64,000 bases of DNA from positions 67,276-131,275 of the forward strand of contig NZ_JOCF01000011.1 in assembly GCF_000720635.1 (NCBI RefSeq). The letters are read 5' to 3'. Positions 40,639-51,739 of this stretch are shown piece after piece. This stretch comes from Streptomyces sp. NRRL WC-3742. Lineage in GTDB: Bacteria; Actinomycetota; Actinomycetes; Streptomycetales; Streptomycetaceae. Within the stretch, counting starts at the first letter, position 1. Each line of letters begins with the position of its first letter. Below the pieces are notes generated by a model. The model searched no databases, was not told the DNA's origin, and worked only from the letters and a program-made list of their open reading frames with translations. The position numbers were made by a program, and so were the translations under genes.

Positions 40639-41460
40639 ATGCAGGACGACGGCGCCGGACGATCGGCCGAAGCCGGTCGGGAAGCCTTCCCGCCGCCCGA
40701 GGAGGCCCCGCCGCCCGCGCGCCGGCGGCGCAGCGCCGCACTGGCCGCGCTGGGCGTCCTCGGTGAGCTGCTGATCACCCTGGGGCTCGTCCTCGGCCTG
40801 TTCGTCACGTACTCGCTGTGGTGGACCAACGTCCAGGCCGACCGGGCGTCCTCGGCCGCCGGGGACAAGCTGCGCGGTTCCTGGGCGGCCCCCGGTGGCT
40901 CCCCCGCCCCGAGCGCCGGCGCGACCCCCGGGACCCCCGGAGCCCCGGTCGGCGCACGGCAGTTCGCGGCAGGGGAGGACGTCGGCTTCCTGCACGTCCC
41001 GTCGATGGGCTCGGACTTCCAGGTGCTGATCCGGATGGGCACCTCCACCGCCGTCCTGGACGAGGGCGTCGCGGGGGTCTACGAGCAGCCGTACAAGGCC
41101 GCCATGCCCTGGGACCGGGACGGCAACTTCGCGCTCGCCGCCCACCGGGACGGCCACGGCGCCAAGTTCCACGACCTGGACGCGGTGAACAAGGGCGACG
41201 CGATCGTCGTCGAGACCAGGGACAAGTGGTACGTCTACAAGGTCGACAACACCCTGGCGGAGACGTCCAAGTACGACACGGGCATCGTCGCCCCCGTCCC
41301 GGCCCGCTCCGGCTACACCGCCCCCGGCCGGTACATCACCCTGACGACCTGCACCCCGGTCTACACCTCGCGCTACCGGATGGCCGTCTGGGGCAGCCTG
41401 GTGCGCGTCGACGAGGTGGACGCCAGGCGCACCCCGCCGCCGGAGCTGCGGCACTCCTGA
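40639..41460 (+). CDS. srtE2: Class E sortase (second)
   Basis: The 273-residue protein from ATG 40639 (behind GGAGGGGGAG) has one N-terminal helix (LLITLGLVLGLFVTYSLWW), a Ser/Pro/Gly linker and the sortase domain with catalytic H169 (LAAHRD), C238 (TLTTC) and R247 (RYRMAVWG). It is clearly a paralogue of the preceding gene, with the same WWTNVQAD motif after the helix. The two paralogues in tandem are known in Streptomyces, where they act redundantly or together on chaplins. Confidence 0.93.
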   Translation: MQDDGAGRSAEAGREAFPPPEEAPPPARRRRSAALAALGVLGELLITLGLVLGLFVTYSLWWTNVQADRASSAAGDKLRGSWAAPGGSPAPSAGATPGTPGAPVGARQFAAGEDVGFLHVPSMGSDFQVLIRMGTSTAVLDEGVAGVYEQPYKAAMPWDRDGNFALAAHRDGHGAKFHDLDAVNKGDAIVVETRDKWYVYKVDNTLAETSKYDTGIVAPVPARSGYTAPGRYITLTTCTPVYTSRYRMAVWGSLVRVDEVDARRTPPPELRHS

Positions 41461-41474
41461 GCGCGTGAACGCGT

Positions 41475-41530
41475 GGGGAACGCCCGAGGGCCCGCCGCGA
41501 GCGATCGCGGCGGGCCCTCGGGCGTTCCCC
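41475..41530. terminator. Very long bidirectional terminator hairpin
   Basis: Perfect 26-base arms (41475-41500 and 41505-41530) around a GCGA loop separate the convergent srtE2 and pknB genes. This is the longest perfect hairpin I found in the window. Confidence 0.85.
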
Positions 41531-41569
41531 CGGTCCAGGAGTTCTCAGAACCAGGGGAAGACGGGCGGC

Positions 41570-43645
<2,076 letters not shown>

Positions 43646-43907
43646 AGTTCCGACCCTCTCCCTCACCCGCCGGTGAGGTTGTGACGTAGGTGTCCCCGCA
43701 CGCTCTGGGTGACGCCGCGCGGCCCTGCGCCGGTTCTCCGGCCGGGCCGTGCACCGCCTCGCGGGCGGCAACGGGCACACCCGCTGCTGGCGGATACGCT
43801 ACCGGTCGCCGCGCGCCGGACCGGAGTCCACCGTAGGCCGATATCAGACCGGTATCCGGACGGGGGTGCCGATCGTGACATTCCCCTCACTCCCGACACG
43901 GCGTGCG
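43646..43907 (-). other. Gap between pbpA and pknB
   Basis: These 262 bases hold no gene and probably hold a separate pknB promoter, because most other genes in this block are spaced by 0-60 bases. I see no clear -35/-10 pair. Confidence 0.4.
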
Positions 43908-45365
43908 TTACTTGCCGAGCGCCGTCTGCATGACCGCCTTGGCGATCGGGGCGGCGAGGCGGCCGCCGCTGATGCCGTCGCGGTTCTGGGAGCCGTCCTC
44001 GACCACCACGGCGACCGCGACCGACTGGCCGTCCGCCGTCTTGGCCCAGGAGGTGAACCAGGCGAAGGGCAGCCCGGCGTTGTCCTCGCCGTGCTGGGCG
44101 GTGCCGGTCTTGCCGCCGACCTGCAGGCCGGGGATCCGGGCGTTCTTGCCGGTGCCGTTCTCGACCACCGAGATCATCAGGTCCTGCAGCTTCTGCGCGG
44201 TGGCCGGGCTCATCGCCTGGGAGAACTGCTTCTCGGTGTGCTTGGAGATGGTGGTCAGCGAGGCCGAGCGCTCCTGGTCGACCAGGTAGGGCTGCATCAG
44301 GCTGCCGTTGTTGGCGATGGCGGCGGAGACCATGGCCATCTGCAGCGGGGTGGCGCGGGTGTCGTGCTGGCCGATCGAGTCCTGGGCGGTCTGGTCCAGG
44401 CTGGGGCTGTCCGGGAAGATGCTCTTCTCGGAGCGGACCGGGGTGTCCACGGTGCTGTTGAAGCCGAACTTCTCGGCCTGCGCCCGCATCTTCTCCTTGC
44501 CCAGGTCCGCGCCCATCTTGGCGAAGACCGTGTTGCAGGACTGGTCCATGCCGGACTTGACGGTGGCGTTCTCGCAGCGCTCGTCCGGGCTCTCGTTCTT
44601 GAGCTCGGTGTTGGTGCCGGGCAGCTTGTACGGGTCCGGCGTCGTGGTGGCGTCACCGGTGTTCTGGTACAGGCCGTTCTCGAACGCGGCGGTCGCGGTG
44701 ACCAGCTTGAAGGTCGAGCCGGGCGGATAGGTCTCGCGCAGCGCCCGGTTGAGCAGCGGCTTGTTCGCGTCCGCGTTGAGGTCGTTCCACGCCTTCTTGT
44801 CGCCGTCCTCGCCGCCCGCGAAGGTTCCCGGGTCGAACGAGGGGGTGGAGACCAGGGCCAGGATCGCGCCGGTCTTCGGGTCGAGCGCGACCACCGCGCC
44901 CTTCTTGTCGCCGAGGCCGTCGAAGGCGGCCTTCTGGACCTTGGCGTTGATGGTCGTGACGACGTCGCCGCCGCGCTTCTCGCCGCCGGTCAGCATGTCC
45001 AGGGTGTTGCGGAAGAACAGCCGGTCGTCGGAGCCGGAGAGGATGCCGTCCTCGAGGTTCTCCAACTGGCTGGAACCGTAAGCCTGGGAGGAGTAGCCCG
45101 TCACCGGGGCGTACATCGGGCCCTCGTTCCAGGACCGCTTGTACTTGTAGCGCAGGCCGTTGACGAAGTCGGACTTCGTCACGGGCTGGCCGCTGACGAT
45201 GATGTTGCCGCGCGGGTGGGCGTAGCGGTCGTACAGCTGGCGCTTGTTGTTCTTGTCGCTCGCCCAGGCGTCGGCCTGGACGCCCTGGACCCAGTTGGTG
45301 CGCACCATCAGGGCCAGGATCAGCACGAGGCAGAAGATCGAGACCCGGCGGATCGGTTTGTTCAT
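43908..45365 (-). CDS. pbpA: Penicillin-binding protein 2 family transpeptidase
   Basis: A monofunctional transpeptidase (class B type) that cross-links peptidoglycan. The 485-residue product has a single N-terminal membrane helix (VSIFCLVLILALMVRTNW), a dimerisation region, and the penicillin-binding motifs S217-T-F-K220, SCN in DQSCNTVFAK and K419-T-G-T422. The ATG overlaps the rodA stop by four bases (ATGA), so the RodA-PBP pair is translationally coupled, as in other actinobacteria. Confidence 0.95.
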   Translation of the reverse strand: MNKPIRRVSIFCLVLILALMVRTNWVQGVQADAWASDKNNKRQLYDRYAHPRGNIIVSGQPVTKSDFVNGLRYKYKRSWNEGPMYAPVTGYSSQAYGSSQLENLEDGILSGSDDRLFFRNTLDMLTGGEKRGGDVVTTINAKVQKAAFDGLGDKKGAVVALDPKTGAILALVSTPSFDPGTFAGGEDGDKKAWNDLNADANKPLLNRALRETYPPGSTFKLVTATAAFENGLYQNTGDATTTPDPYKLPGTNTELKNESPDERCENATVKSGMDQSCNTVFAKMGADLGKEKMRAQAEKFGFNSTVDTPVRSEKSIFPDSPSLDQTAQDSIGQHDTRATPLQMAMVSAAIANNGSLMQPYLVDQERSASLTTISKHTEKQFSQAMSPATAQKLQDLMISVVENGTGKNARIPGLQVGGKTGTAQHGEDNAGLPFAWFTSWAKTADGQSVAVAVVVEDGSQNRDGISGGRLAAPIAKAVMQTALGK

Positions 45366-46837
45366 CGGGCGGGTCCTCCCCGGTTCTCGGTGGCGGTGGG
45401 GGCGGGTTCGGCCCCCGGGCGGCGGGCGCTGTCGCTGATCTTGAGCAGGATCGCGATGAGCGCCCAGTTGGCCACCACGGACGAACCGCCCTGGGCCAGG
45501 AACGGCATGGTCATACCGGTCAGCGGGATCAGCCCGGTGACGCCGCCGGCGACGACGAAGACCTGCAGGGCCATCGCCGAGGCCAGGCCCACCGCGAACA
45601 GCTTGCCGAACGGGTCGCGGGCGGCGAGCGCGGTGCGCAGGCCGCGCTGCACCAGCAGGCCGTACAGCAGGAAGATCGCCATCAGGCCGGTGAGCCCCAG
45701 CTCCTCGCCGAAGGAGCCGAGGATGAAGTCGCTCTTCGCGGCGAACTGGATCAGCCAGGAGCGGCCCTGGCCGAGGCCGGAGCCGGTGACGCCGCCGGAG
45801 CCGAGGGCCATCAGCGACTGGCCGATCTGCTCGGTCGCGCCCGCCGGCCGGTTCGGGCCGAAGGCGGCCATCGGGTCCAGCCAGGCGTCGATGCGGACCT
45901 TGACGTGGCTGGTGGTCATCGCCACCGCGACCGCGCCGCCGACCGACATCAGCAGGCCGAAGAGGATCCAGCTGGTCCGCTCGGTGGCGACGTAGAGCAT
46001 CACCACGAACAGGCCGAAGAACAGGAAGGAGGTGCCCAGGTCGTTCTCGAAGACCAGGATCAGCAGGCTGAGCAGCCAGACCACGACGATCGGGCCGAGG
46101 TCGCGCCCGCGCGGCAGGTACAGGCCCATGAAGCGGCGGCTGGCCAGGGCGAGGGCGTCGCGCTTGACCATCAGGTAGCCGGCGAAGAACACGGTCAGGA
46201 TGATCTTGGCGAACTCGCCGGGCTGGATGGAGAAGCCGCCCAGGCGGATCCAGATCTTGGCGCCGAAGTCCTCCGCCCGGGCCGGGAAGAACGCCGGCGC
46301 GGCGAGCAGGACGATGGCCACCACCATCGAGATGTAGGTGTAGCGCTGGAGGACCCGGTGGTCCTTGAGCAGGACCATCACGCCGATGAACAGCGCCACC
46401 CCGAGGGCCGACCACATCAACTGGTTCTTGGCCGCCGGGTAGTTGGCGGGCAGCAGGTGGCCGGCCTTGTCCAGGCGCCAGATCATCACCACGCCCAGCC
46501 CGTTCAGCAGGGTCGCGATGGGCAGCATCAGCGGGTCCGCGTACGGCGCGAAGCGGCGCACCAGCAGGTGCGCGACCAGCGCCAGCGCGCCCATGCCGAG
46601 GCCGTAGCCGAGCATGCCGGCGGGCAGTCCGCCGTCCATCGCCAGGCCCACGTTGGCGTAGGCGAGCATCGGCAGCAGGACGGCGAAGGCCAGCAGCCCC
46701 AGCTCGGTGTTGCGCCGGTTCGGCGCGCCCTGCGGGGAGATCGTGGTGTTCGTCCGCCGCCGGGGGACGGCCCGGCGGCGGACGGTGTCCCCGCCGACGG
46801 TGCCACCGGCGGTGCCGCCGAGGTCGTAGCTGCTCAC
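45362..46837 (-). CDS. rodA: SEDS family glycosyltransferase RodA/FtsW
   Basis: A SEDS polymerase that builds glycan strands from lipid II together with its class B PBP. The 491-residue product has about ten membrane helices, with FVAPLDG-type signature segments such as DLGTSFLFFGLFVVMLYV and ITGSGLGQGRSWLIQFAAKSD-like sequence (in this protein GVTGSGLGQGRSW). It starts at GTG 46837 and is coupled to pbpA. It may also be called FtsW; position beside pbpA and pknB favours RodA. Confidence 0.94.
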   Translation of the reverse strand: MSSYDLGGTAGGTVGGDTVRRRAVPRRRTNTTISPQGAPNRRNTELGLLAFAVLLPMLAYANVGLAMDGGLPAGMLGYGLGMGALALVAHLLVRRFAPYADPLMLPIATLLNGLGVVMIWRLDKAGHLLPANYPAAKNQLMWSALGVALFIGVMVLLKDHRVLQRYTYISMVVAIVLLAAPAFFPARAEDFGAKIWIRLGGFSIQPGEFAKIILTVFFAGYLMVKRDALALASRRFMGLYLPRGRDLGPIVVVWLLSLLILVFENDLGTSFLFFGLFVVMLYVATERTSWILFGLLMSVGGAVAVAMTTSHVKVRIDAWLDPMAAFGPNRPAGATEQIGQSLMALGSGGVTGSGLGQGRSWLIQFAAKSDFILGSFGEELGLTGLMAIFLLYGLLVQRGLRTALAARDPFGKLFAVGLASAMALQVFVVAGGVTGLIPLTGMTMPFLAQGGSSVVANWALIAILLKISDSARRPGAEPAPTATENRGGPAR

Positions 46838-46892
46838 GGGGCCACCGCCTCCCGGCGGTTCCCGGGGGCGGTTCCCTGTGCGATCACCGGCG

Positions 46893-48497
46893 TCACGGCT
46901 TCGGGCAGGATTCGGCCTTGGTCTTGTCGGACTCGCTCAGCGGCGGCGCCGTCGGCTGCTCCGTGGGGGCCGGGGCGGCGGCCGCCGGCGGGGTGGCGCC
47001 CTGCGTCGGAGCGGTGGCGGCCGCGGCCGGGGCGGAGGGGGAGGCCGACGGGGTGTGGGCGCTCTTCTCCGGGGTGGGCGTGACCGCCGAGTACGAAGCC
47101 TGGGTCGGCGGGGTCGGCGGGGTCGCCTTGGTGGCGCCCTGGTCCCTGACCTTCTGGCACAGGCTGACCCAGCCCTCGAGCTCCTGGAGCTTCGGGTCGG
47201 CGTCCTGCAGGCTGCTGAGGGTGATGGTCTTGTTCACCACCGCCCGCTGGTCCTTCGGCAGCAGGTCCAGCTTGATGTCGTTGTGCGAGGTGTGGACCGA
47301 GGACAGGTTCAGACCGGCCAGGTTCTGGTTGACGCCCTGGTAGACGGCGACGTGGTCGCCCTCCTCGCCGATGTAGTACTGGTCCTGCGTCCACCGGTAG
47401 CCGAAGTACCCGGCGCCGCCGAGCAGGCCCAGGGTGATCAGCACGGCCAGCGGGACGGCCAGGCGGCGCTTGCGCTTCGGGGGCTCCTCGTCGAAGTCCT
47501 CGGCGCCGTACACCGAGGGCTCGGCGGGCTCCTGCCCGTCGTACTCGCCGGTGTAGCCCGCGGCGGGGCCGAAGTCGCCCTGGGGGGCGCCGTAGCCGGC
47601 GTCGTAGCCCTCGGCCGGGCCGAAGGCGCCCTGGGGGTTGCGGCCCAGCCCGGCGGCGCGGCCGGCCGGGGTGTCGGCGATGGAGTGGTCGGCGGCCGAG
47701 GACGGCGGGGTGTCGGCGACGGCGCCGACGACCACCGGGACGTCGTTGAACTGGCCGCTCATGGTGTCGGTGGCGCCGACGTCGATGACGTCCGCGACGA
47801 TGCAGGTGATGTTGTCCGGGCCGCCGCCGCGCAGCGCGAGCTGGATCAGCTCCTGCACGGTCTGCTCGGGCGAGTAGTAGCTGCCCAGGGTGTCCTGGAG
47901 GGTCTGGTGGCTCACCGGGCCGGAGAGGCCGTCCGAGCAGATCAGGTAGCGGTCGCCGGCCCGGACCTCGCGGATCGACAGGTCGGGCTCGACCTGGCCG
48001 CGGCCGTCCAGCGCCCGCATCAGCAGCGAGCGCTGCGGGTGGGTCTCGGCCTCCTCGGGCGTGATCCGGCCCTCGTCGACCAGGCGCTGCACCCAGGTGT
48101 GGTCCACGGTGATCTGCGCCAGCGAGCCGTCGCGCAGCAGGTAGGCGCGGGAGTCGCCGACGTGCACCAGGCCCATCCGCTGGCCCGTCCACAGCATGGC
48201 GGTGAGCGTGCAGCCCATGCCCTCCAGCTGGGGGTCCTCCTCGACCATCTGCCGGAGCCGGTCGTTGGCGCCCTGGACGGCGTCTCCCAGCAGGGTCAGC
48301 AGGTCGGCGCCCGGCACGTCCTCGTCCAGGCGGACGATCGAGCCGAGCACCTCGGAGGACGCGACCTCGCCGGCCGCGGCGCCGCCCATGCCGTCGGCCA
48401 CGGCCAGCAGCCGCGGCCCGGCGTAGCCGGAGTCCTCGTTCCCTTCCCGGATCAGTCCCTTGTGGGAGCCGGCGGCGAAGCGCAGCACCAGGGTCAT
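46893..48497 (-). CDS. pstP: PP2C-family Ser/Thr phosphatase (PstP-like)
   Basis: The phosphatase removes phosphate from PknB and its targets. The 534-residue protein from ATG 48497 has the PP2C metal motifs SHKGLIREGNEDS and ADGMGGAAAGEVAS, further VGDSRAYLLR and CSDGLSGPV, and GPDNITCIVAD. A Gln/Gly/Pro-rich linker, one transmembrane helix (VPLAVLITLGLLGGAGYFGY) and a C-terminal extracytoplasmic domain follow, ending with a Ser/Thr/Pro/Ala-rich tail. It lies between fhaB and rodA. Confidence 0.93.
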   Translation of the reverse strand: MTLVLRFAAGSHKGLIREGNEDSGYAGPRLLAVADGMGGAAAGEVASSEVLGSIVRLDEDVPGADLLTLLGDAVQGANDRLRQMVEEDPQLEGMGCTLTAMLWTGQRMGLVHVGDSRAYLLRDGSLAQITVDHTWVQRLVDEGRITPEEAETHPQRSLLMRALDGRGQVEPDLSIREVRAGDRYLICSDGLSGPVSHQTLQDTLGSYYSPEQTVQELIQLALRGGGPDNITCIVADVIDVGATDTMSGQFNDVPVVVGAVADTPPSSAADHSIADTPAGRAAGLGRNPQGAFGPAEGYDAGYGAPQGDFGPAAGYTGEYDGQEPAEPSVYGAEDFDEEPPKRKRRLAVPLAVLITLGLLGGAGYFGYRWTQDQYYIGEEGDHVAVYQGVNQNLAGLNLSSVHTSHNDIKLDLLPKDQRAVVNKTITLSSLQDADPKLQELEGWVSLCQKVRDQGATKATPPTPPTQASYSAVTPTPEKSAHTPSASPSAPAAAATAPTQGATPPAAAAPAPTEQPTAPPLSESDKTKAESCPKP

Positions 48498-48550
48498 GCG
48501 ACCTGTGCCCCCCTCTGGGTCATGGACGGGATGCTTGCCCTCATGCGCTA

Positions 48551-49090
48551 CTACTTCCGCAGTTCGATGACGGTCCTGCCGATACGGATCGGCATGCCCG
48601 GCTGGAGCGGAGTGGGCGCGGTCAGGCGCTGCCGGTCCAGATAGGTGCCGTTGGTGGAGCCTAGATCCTCGACCGTCCACTGCCCAGTCTGATCCTGATA
48701 GATCCTGGCATGACGGGAGGACGCGTAGTCGTCGTCCAGCACGATCGTGGAGTCGTGCGCGCGGCCCAGCGTGATGGTCTGGCCCTGCAGCGCGACGGTG
48801 GTCCCGGCCAGCGAGCCCGCGACCACGACCAGCTGGGTCGGGCCGCTCGCGCGGCGACGGCCGCCGCCGCCCTGGGTCTGGCCACCGGTGTTGCCCGCCG
48901 GGGGCGGGGTGGCGCCCCGCCCGGCCGGCTGGGTCTGCTGGACGGCGGAGGTGGCGCCGCGGCGGGAGCTGCGGGGGTTCACCTTGGTGCCGAAGAGGTC
49001 GCTGCGGATCACCTGGATCGCGACGATGACGAACAGCCACAGCACGGCCAGGAACCCCAGCCGCATGACCGTGAGGGTCAGTTCTGACAT
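48551..49090 (-). CDS. fhaB: FHA domain protein FhaB
   Basis: The 179-residue product has an N-terminal membrane helix (LTVMRLGFLAVLWLFVIVAIQVI), a Gly/Gln/Pro-rich linker and a C-terminal FHA domain (~90-179) with the phosphothreonine-binding GRAHDSTIVL and SSRHARI...DLGSTNGTYL. FHA domains read phosphothreonine produced by PknB. In mycobacteria the FhaB (FipA) homologue helps FtsZ-FtsQ assembly. ATG start at 49090. Confidence 0.93.
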   Translation of the reverse strand: MSELTLTVMRLGFLAVLWLFVIVAIQVIRSDLFGTKVNPRSSRRGATSAVQQTQPAGRGATPPPAGNTGGQTQGGGGRRRASGPTQLVVVAGSLAGTTVALQGQTITLGRAHDSTIVLDDDYASSRHARIYQDQTGQWTVEDLGSTNGTYLDRQRLTAPTPLQPGMPIRIGRTVIELRK

Positions 49091-49136
49091 GACCGTCCCG
49101 CCAGTCGGTGAGCGAGGCGCGCGAACAACTCGGACA

Positions 49137-50003
49137 CTACCCTTCGACCTGCCGGTAGACGATGGTGGTGGAACCCACGACGATGCGGGAGCCGTCGCGG
49201 AGCGTAGCGCGCTGGGTGTGCTGTCCGTCCACCACGATGCCGTTGGTCGAACCCAGGTCGAGGACCATCGAAGGGGTGCCGGGTCGGATCTCGGCGTGCT
49301 TGCGGGAGACCCCGGGATCGTCGATCCGCACGTCGGCCTCGGTCGAGCGGCCGAGTACGCAGGCGGAGCCGGAGATCTGGTGGCGGGCGCCGTTCACCTC
49401 GACCCAGCGGCGCATCGAGGTGCCGTGGCCGGCGCCGGGGAAGGCGCGGACGTTGCCGCCGGCGGGCGCGGGCGGGGCCGGGGGCATCGCGGGGGGCGCG
49501 GCGGGCGGCGGGGGCGTGCCGTACGAGCCGGCGCCCTGCTGCTGCCACGGCGCGCCGGGGGCCGGGGCGGCCGGCGCGCGGTCGTAGCCGGGCGTCTGCG
49601 GGGCGGCGTACTGCTGGGGCTGGGGTTCCTCGGCCGCCAGGGTGCGGCTGCGCACCCGGTACAGGCCCGTGTCCAGGTCGTCGGCCTTCTCCAGGTTCAC
49701 CTGGAGCGGGCCCATGAAGGAGTACCGCTGGGCCTCCGCGTACTCGCGGACCATGCCGGCGAGCTCGTTGCCCAGCTGTCCGGAGTACGGGCTGAGCCGC
49801 TCGTGGTCGTGCGGGCTGAGTTCGACGATGAAGTCGTTCGGGACGACGGTGCGGTCGCGGTTCCAGATGCTCGCGTTGTTGTCGCACTCGCGCTGCAGCG
49901 CCCCGGCGATCTCCACGGGCTGGACCTCGGACTTGAACACCTTGGCGAAGGTGCCGTTGACGAGACCCTCCAGCCGCTGCTCGAACTTCTTCAGCATCCC
50001 CAT
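49137..50003 (-). CDS. fhaA: FHA domain protein FhaA (DUF3662-FHA)
   Basis: The 288-residue product begins MGMLKKFEQRLEGLVNGTFAKVF at ATG 50003, after AAGGGGGTG. Residues 1-~120 are the DUF3662 domain. A Pro/Ala/Gln-rich linker follows, then the FHA domain (~195-288) with GRSTEADVRI, SRKHAEI and LDLGSTNGI. In M. tuberculosis FhaA binds the phosphorylated MviN pseudokinase and restrains peptidoglycan synthesis. Here its partner would be the protein at 7468-9306. It is the first gene of the leftward PknB block. Confidence 0.94.
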   Translation of the reverse strand: MGMLKKFEQRLEGLVNGTFAKVFKSEVQPVEIAGALQRECDNNASIWNRDRTVVPNDFIVELSPHDHERLSPYSGQLGNELAGMVREYAEAQRYSFMGPLQVNLEKADDLDTGLYRVRSRTLAAEEPQPQQYAAPQTPGYDRAPAAPAPGAPWQQQGAGSYGTPPPPAAPPAMPPAPPAPAGGNVRAFPGAGHGTSMRRWVEVNGARHQISGSACVLGRSTEADVRIDDPGVSRKHAEIRPGTPSMVLDLGSTNGIVVDGQHTQRATLRDGSRIVVGSTTIVYRQVEG

Positions 50004-50422
50004 GGGGCACCCCCTTCCAGGGTCCGTTCGCCTGCCCGCCGACCGATTCCGGCCCGGGGGCCGGTCGCGCCTACTTGCGGTACTTCCGTACTGATCGTAT
50101 CCACGCCGGGCCCTTCCGTACGGTTCCCGGACCGCGTGGTGCCCGGGGGTGGGCTCGGACACACAGGGTGACGCATGTCCGGGCCGGCACGCCAGGTCTG
50201 CCCGCCCGGGCGGCCCACCACCCCTCGCCGGACGGTTCGTCGGGCATCCGTTCGGGTGTCCTCCGTTCGGTCGGAATACGGATTCGGAGTGCTCCCCCCG
50301 GTCGTGCTACTGTTTTCCACGTCGGAAGGGCCGCCCGCAAGGGAAGCCGGACCGGAGAGAAGCGAAGGCCACATGGTACCGAGCGGCTCCGAGGATCGGT
50401 CGGCAACGAAGACGACACCCAT
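50004..50422. other. fhaA / tRNA-Leu divergent region
   Basis: This 419-base gap should hold the leftward fhaA promoter and the rightward tRNA-Leu promoter. Near 50300 there is TGCTACTGTTTT, a possible -10 for the tRNA. A motif at 50312-50325 resembles a parS site but fails the palindrome. I see no gene here. Confidence 0.4.
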
Positions 50423-50506
50423 GCGCGGGTGGCGGAATAGGCAGACGCGCTGGATTCAGGTTCCAGTGCCCGAAAGGGCGTGGGGGTTCAACTCCCCCCT
50501 CGCGCA
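50423..50506 (+). tRNA. tRNA-Leu (CAG)
   Basis: A class II tRNA with a long variable arm: acceptor GCGCGGG/CTCGCGC, anticodon stem CTGGA/TCCAG with loop TTCAGGT (anticodon CAG), variable arm TGCCCGAAAGGGCG, T-arm GGGGGTTCAACTCCCCC, discriminator A. CCA is not encoded. Confidence 0.96.
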
Positions 50507-50511
50507 CAGCG

Positions 50512-50543
50512 AAACCCCGCAGGTCCTCGGACCTGCGGGGTTT
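50512..50543 (+). terminator. Terminator of tRNA-Leu
   Basis: Arms AAACCCCGCAGGTCC/GGACCTGCGGGGTTT with a two-base loop and TTTT at the end. Confidence 0.9.
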
Positions 50544-50590
50544 TCTCGTTGTCCCCCTCTTTTGATTCCGGCCTTCTTGATTCCGGAGAG

Positions 50591-51739
50591 TCAGGAGCGG
50601 GCGGCCGGGAGTTCGGCGCGGACCTCGAAGCCGCCGTCCTGGGTCGGGCCGGCGGTGAGGGTGCCGCCGAGGAGCTGGGCGCGTTCGCGCAGGCCGACCA
50701 GGCCGTGGCCGCCGCCGGGCAGGGTCTCGGCCGGGTGGACGGGCGGGCGCTCGTTGCGGACCTCGACCCGAAGCCGGCGGCCCTTGGCCCGGACCCTCAC
50801 GTGCACCACCGCCTCCGGGGCGTACTTGGTGATGTTGGTCAGCGCCTCCTGGACGGTGCGGTAGGCGGCCCGCTCCACCGCCTCCGGCCACGGGCGGTCA
50901 CCGGGGTTCAGCTCGGCCTCGGCCGCCAGGCCGCTCTCCTCGATCAGCCGGGGCAGGTCGGCGAGGCGGGGCTGGGGGGCCAGCGGGCTGTCCGGGACGG
51001 GACTGCCGGCGCCGCGCAGCACCCCGACCATCTGGCGCAGCTCGTCGAGGGTGCGGACGGACAGTTCGCGGATGGTGCGGGCGGCGGAGGCGGCGGCCGG
51101 GTCGGCGGTGCTCACCTGGAGGGCGCCGGCCTGGATGCTGATCAGGCTGACCTGGTGGGAGACCACGTCGTGCATCTCCCGGGCCAGCCGGCCGCGCTCG
51201 CTGATCAGCACCCGCTCGGCGAGCAGCCGGCTCTCGCGCTCCTGGCCGCGCGTCAGCTCGTCCAGCCGGGCCGCGAGCTCCCGGCGGGTGCGGGCGAGCA
51301 GGCCCGTGGCGGCGGGGCCGGCGGCGAGCATCACGGCCTGGATGGCGTCGAGCGCGGTGGCGCGGCTCAGGTCGAAGACCGTGTCGGGCAGCGGCCAGTG
51401 GAAGAACTCGACCAGGGTGAACAGCAGGCTGCAGGGCACCAGCACCCGGGGGTTGGGGCGCTCGGAGGCCACCGTGTAGACGGCGGTGATCGGGGCGAGC
51501 CAGATGTCGTCCACCCAGCTGCCGGGCATGGTGAGCAGCAGCACGGTGACGGGCAGGCGCCGGCGCCAGAACAGGGCGACGGCCGCCAGTGTGGAGAGCG
51601 CCACCTTCCACCAGGAGGCGTCCCTGGCCACCAGGGCGGCGTCCAGCAGGGAGTAGAGGACGGGCAGCAGCAGCATCAGCCAGGGCGCGGTGCACCAGGC
51701 CGGGAGTCTGCGGGGCGGCAGCTGGTCGGCGGCCGTCAT
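50591..51739 (-). CDS. Two-component sensor histidine kinase (HisKA_3, NarL-type partner)
   Basis: The 382-residue product has five or six membrane segments in its first ~160 residues with little extracytoplasmic loop (so it may sense a membrane-proximal signal). The dimerisation domain HDVVSHQ follows with phosphorylated H190. The C-terminal ATPase domain has EALTNITKYAPEA and GGGHGLVGLRER. The ATG at 51739 overlaps the stop of the response regulator gene (ATGA). The signal is unknown. Confidence 0.92.
   Translation of the reverse strand: MTAADQLPPRRLPAWCTAPWLMLLLPVLYSLLDAALVARDASWWKVALSTLAAVALFWRRRLPVTVLLLTMPGSWVDDIWLAPITAVYTVASERPNPRVLVPCSLLFTLVEFFHWPLPDTVFDLSRATALDAIQAVMLAAGPAATGLLARTRRELAARLDELTRGQERESRLLAERVLISERGRLAREMHDVVSHQVSLISIQAGALQVSTADPAAASAARTIRELSVRTLDELRQMVGVLRGAGSPVPDSPLAPQPRLADLPRLIEESGLAAEAELNPGDRPWPEAVERAAYRTVQEALTNITKYAPEAVVHVRVRAKGRRLRVEVRNERPPVHPAETLPGGGHGLVGLRERAQLLGGTLTAGPTQDGGFEVRAELPAARS

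Noticed and set aside
43908..46415. Extended reading of pbpA back into rodA
   Set aside because: The upstream part is out of frame with RodA; the membrane anchor and the ATGA overlap fix the start at 45365.
50312..50325. Possible seventh parS site
   Set aside because: The sequence TTTTCCACGTCGGA lacks the CACGTG centre and the dyad.
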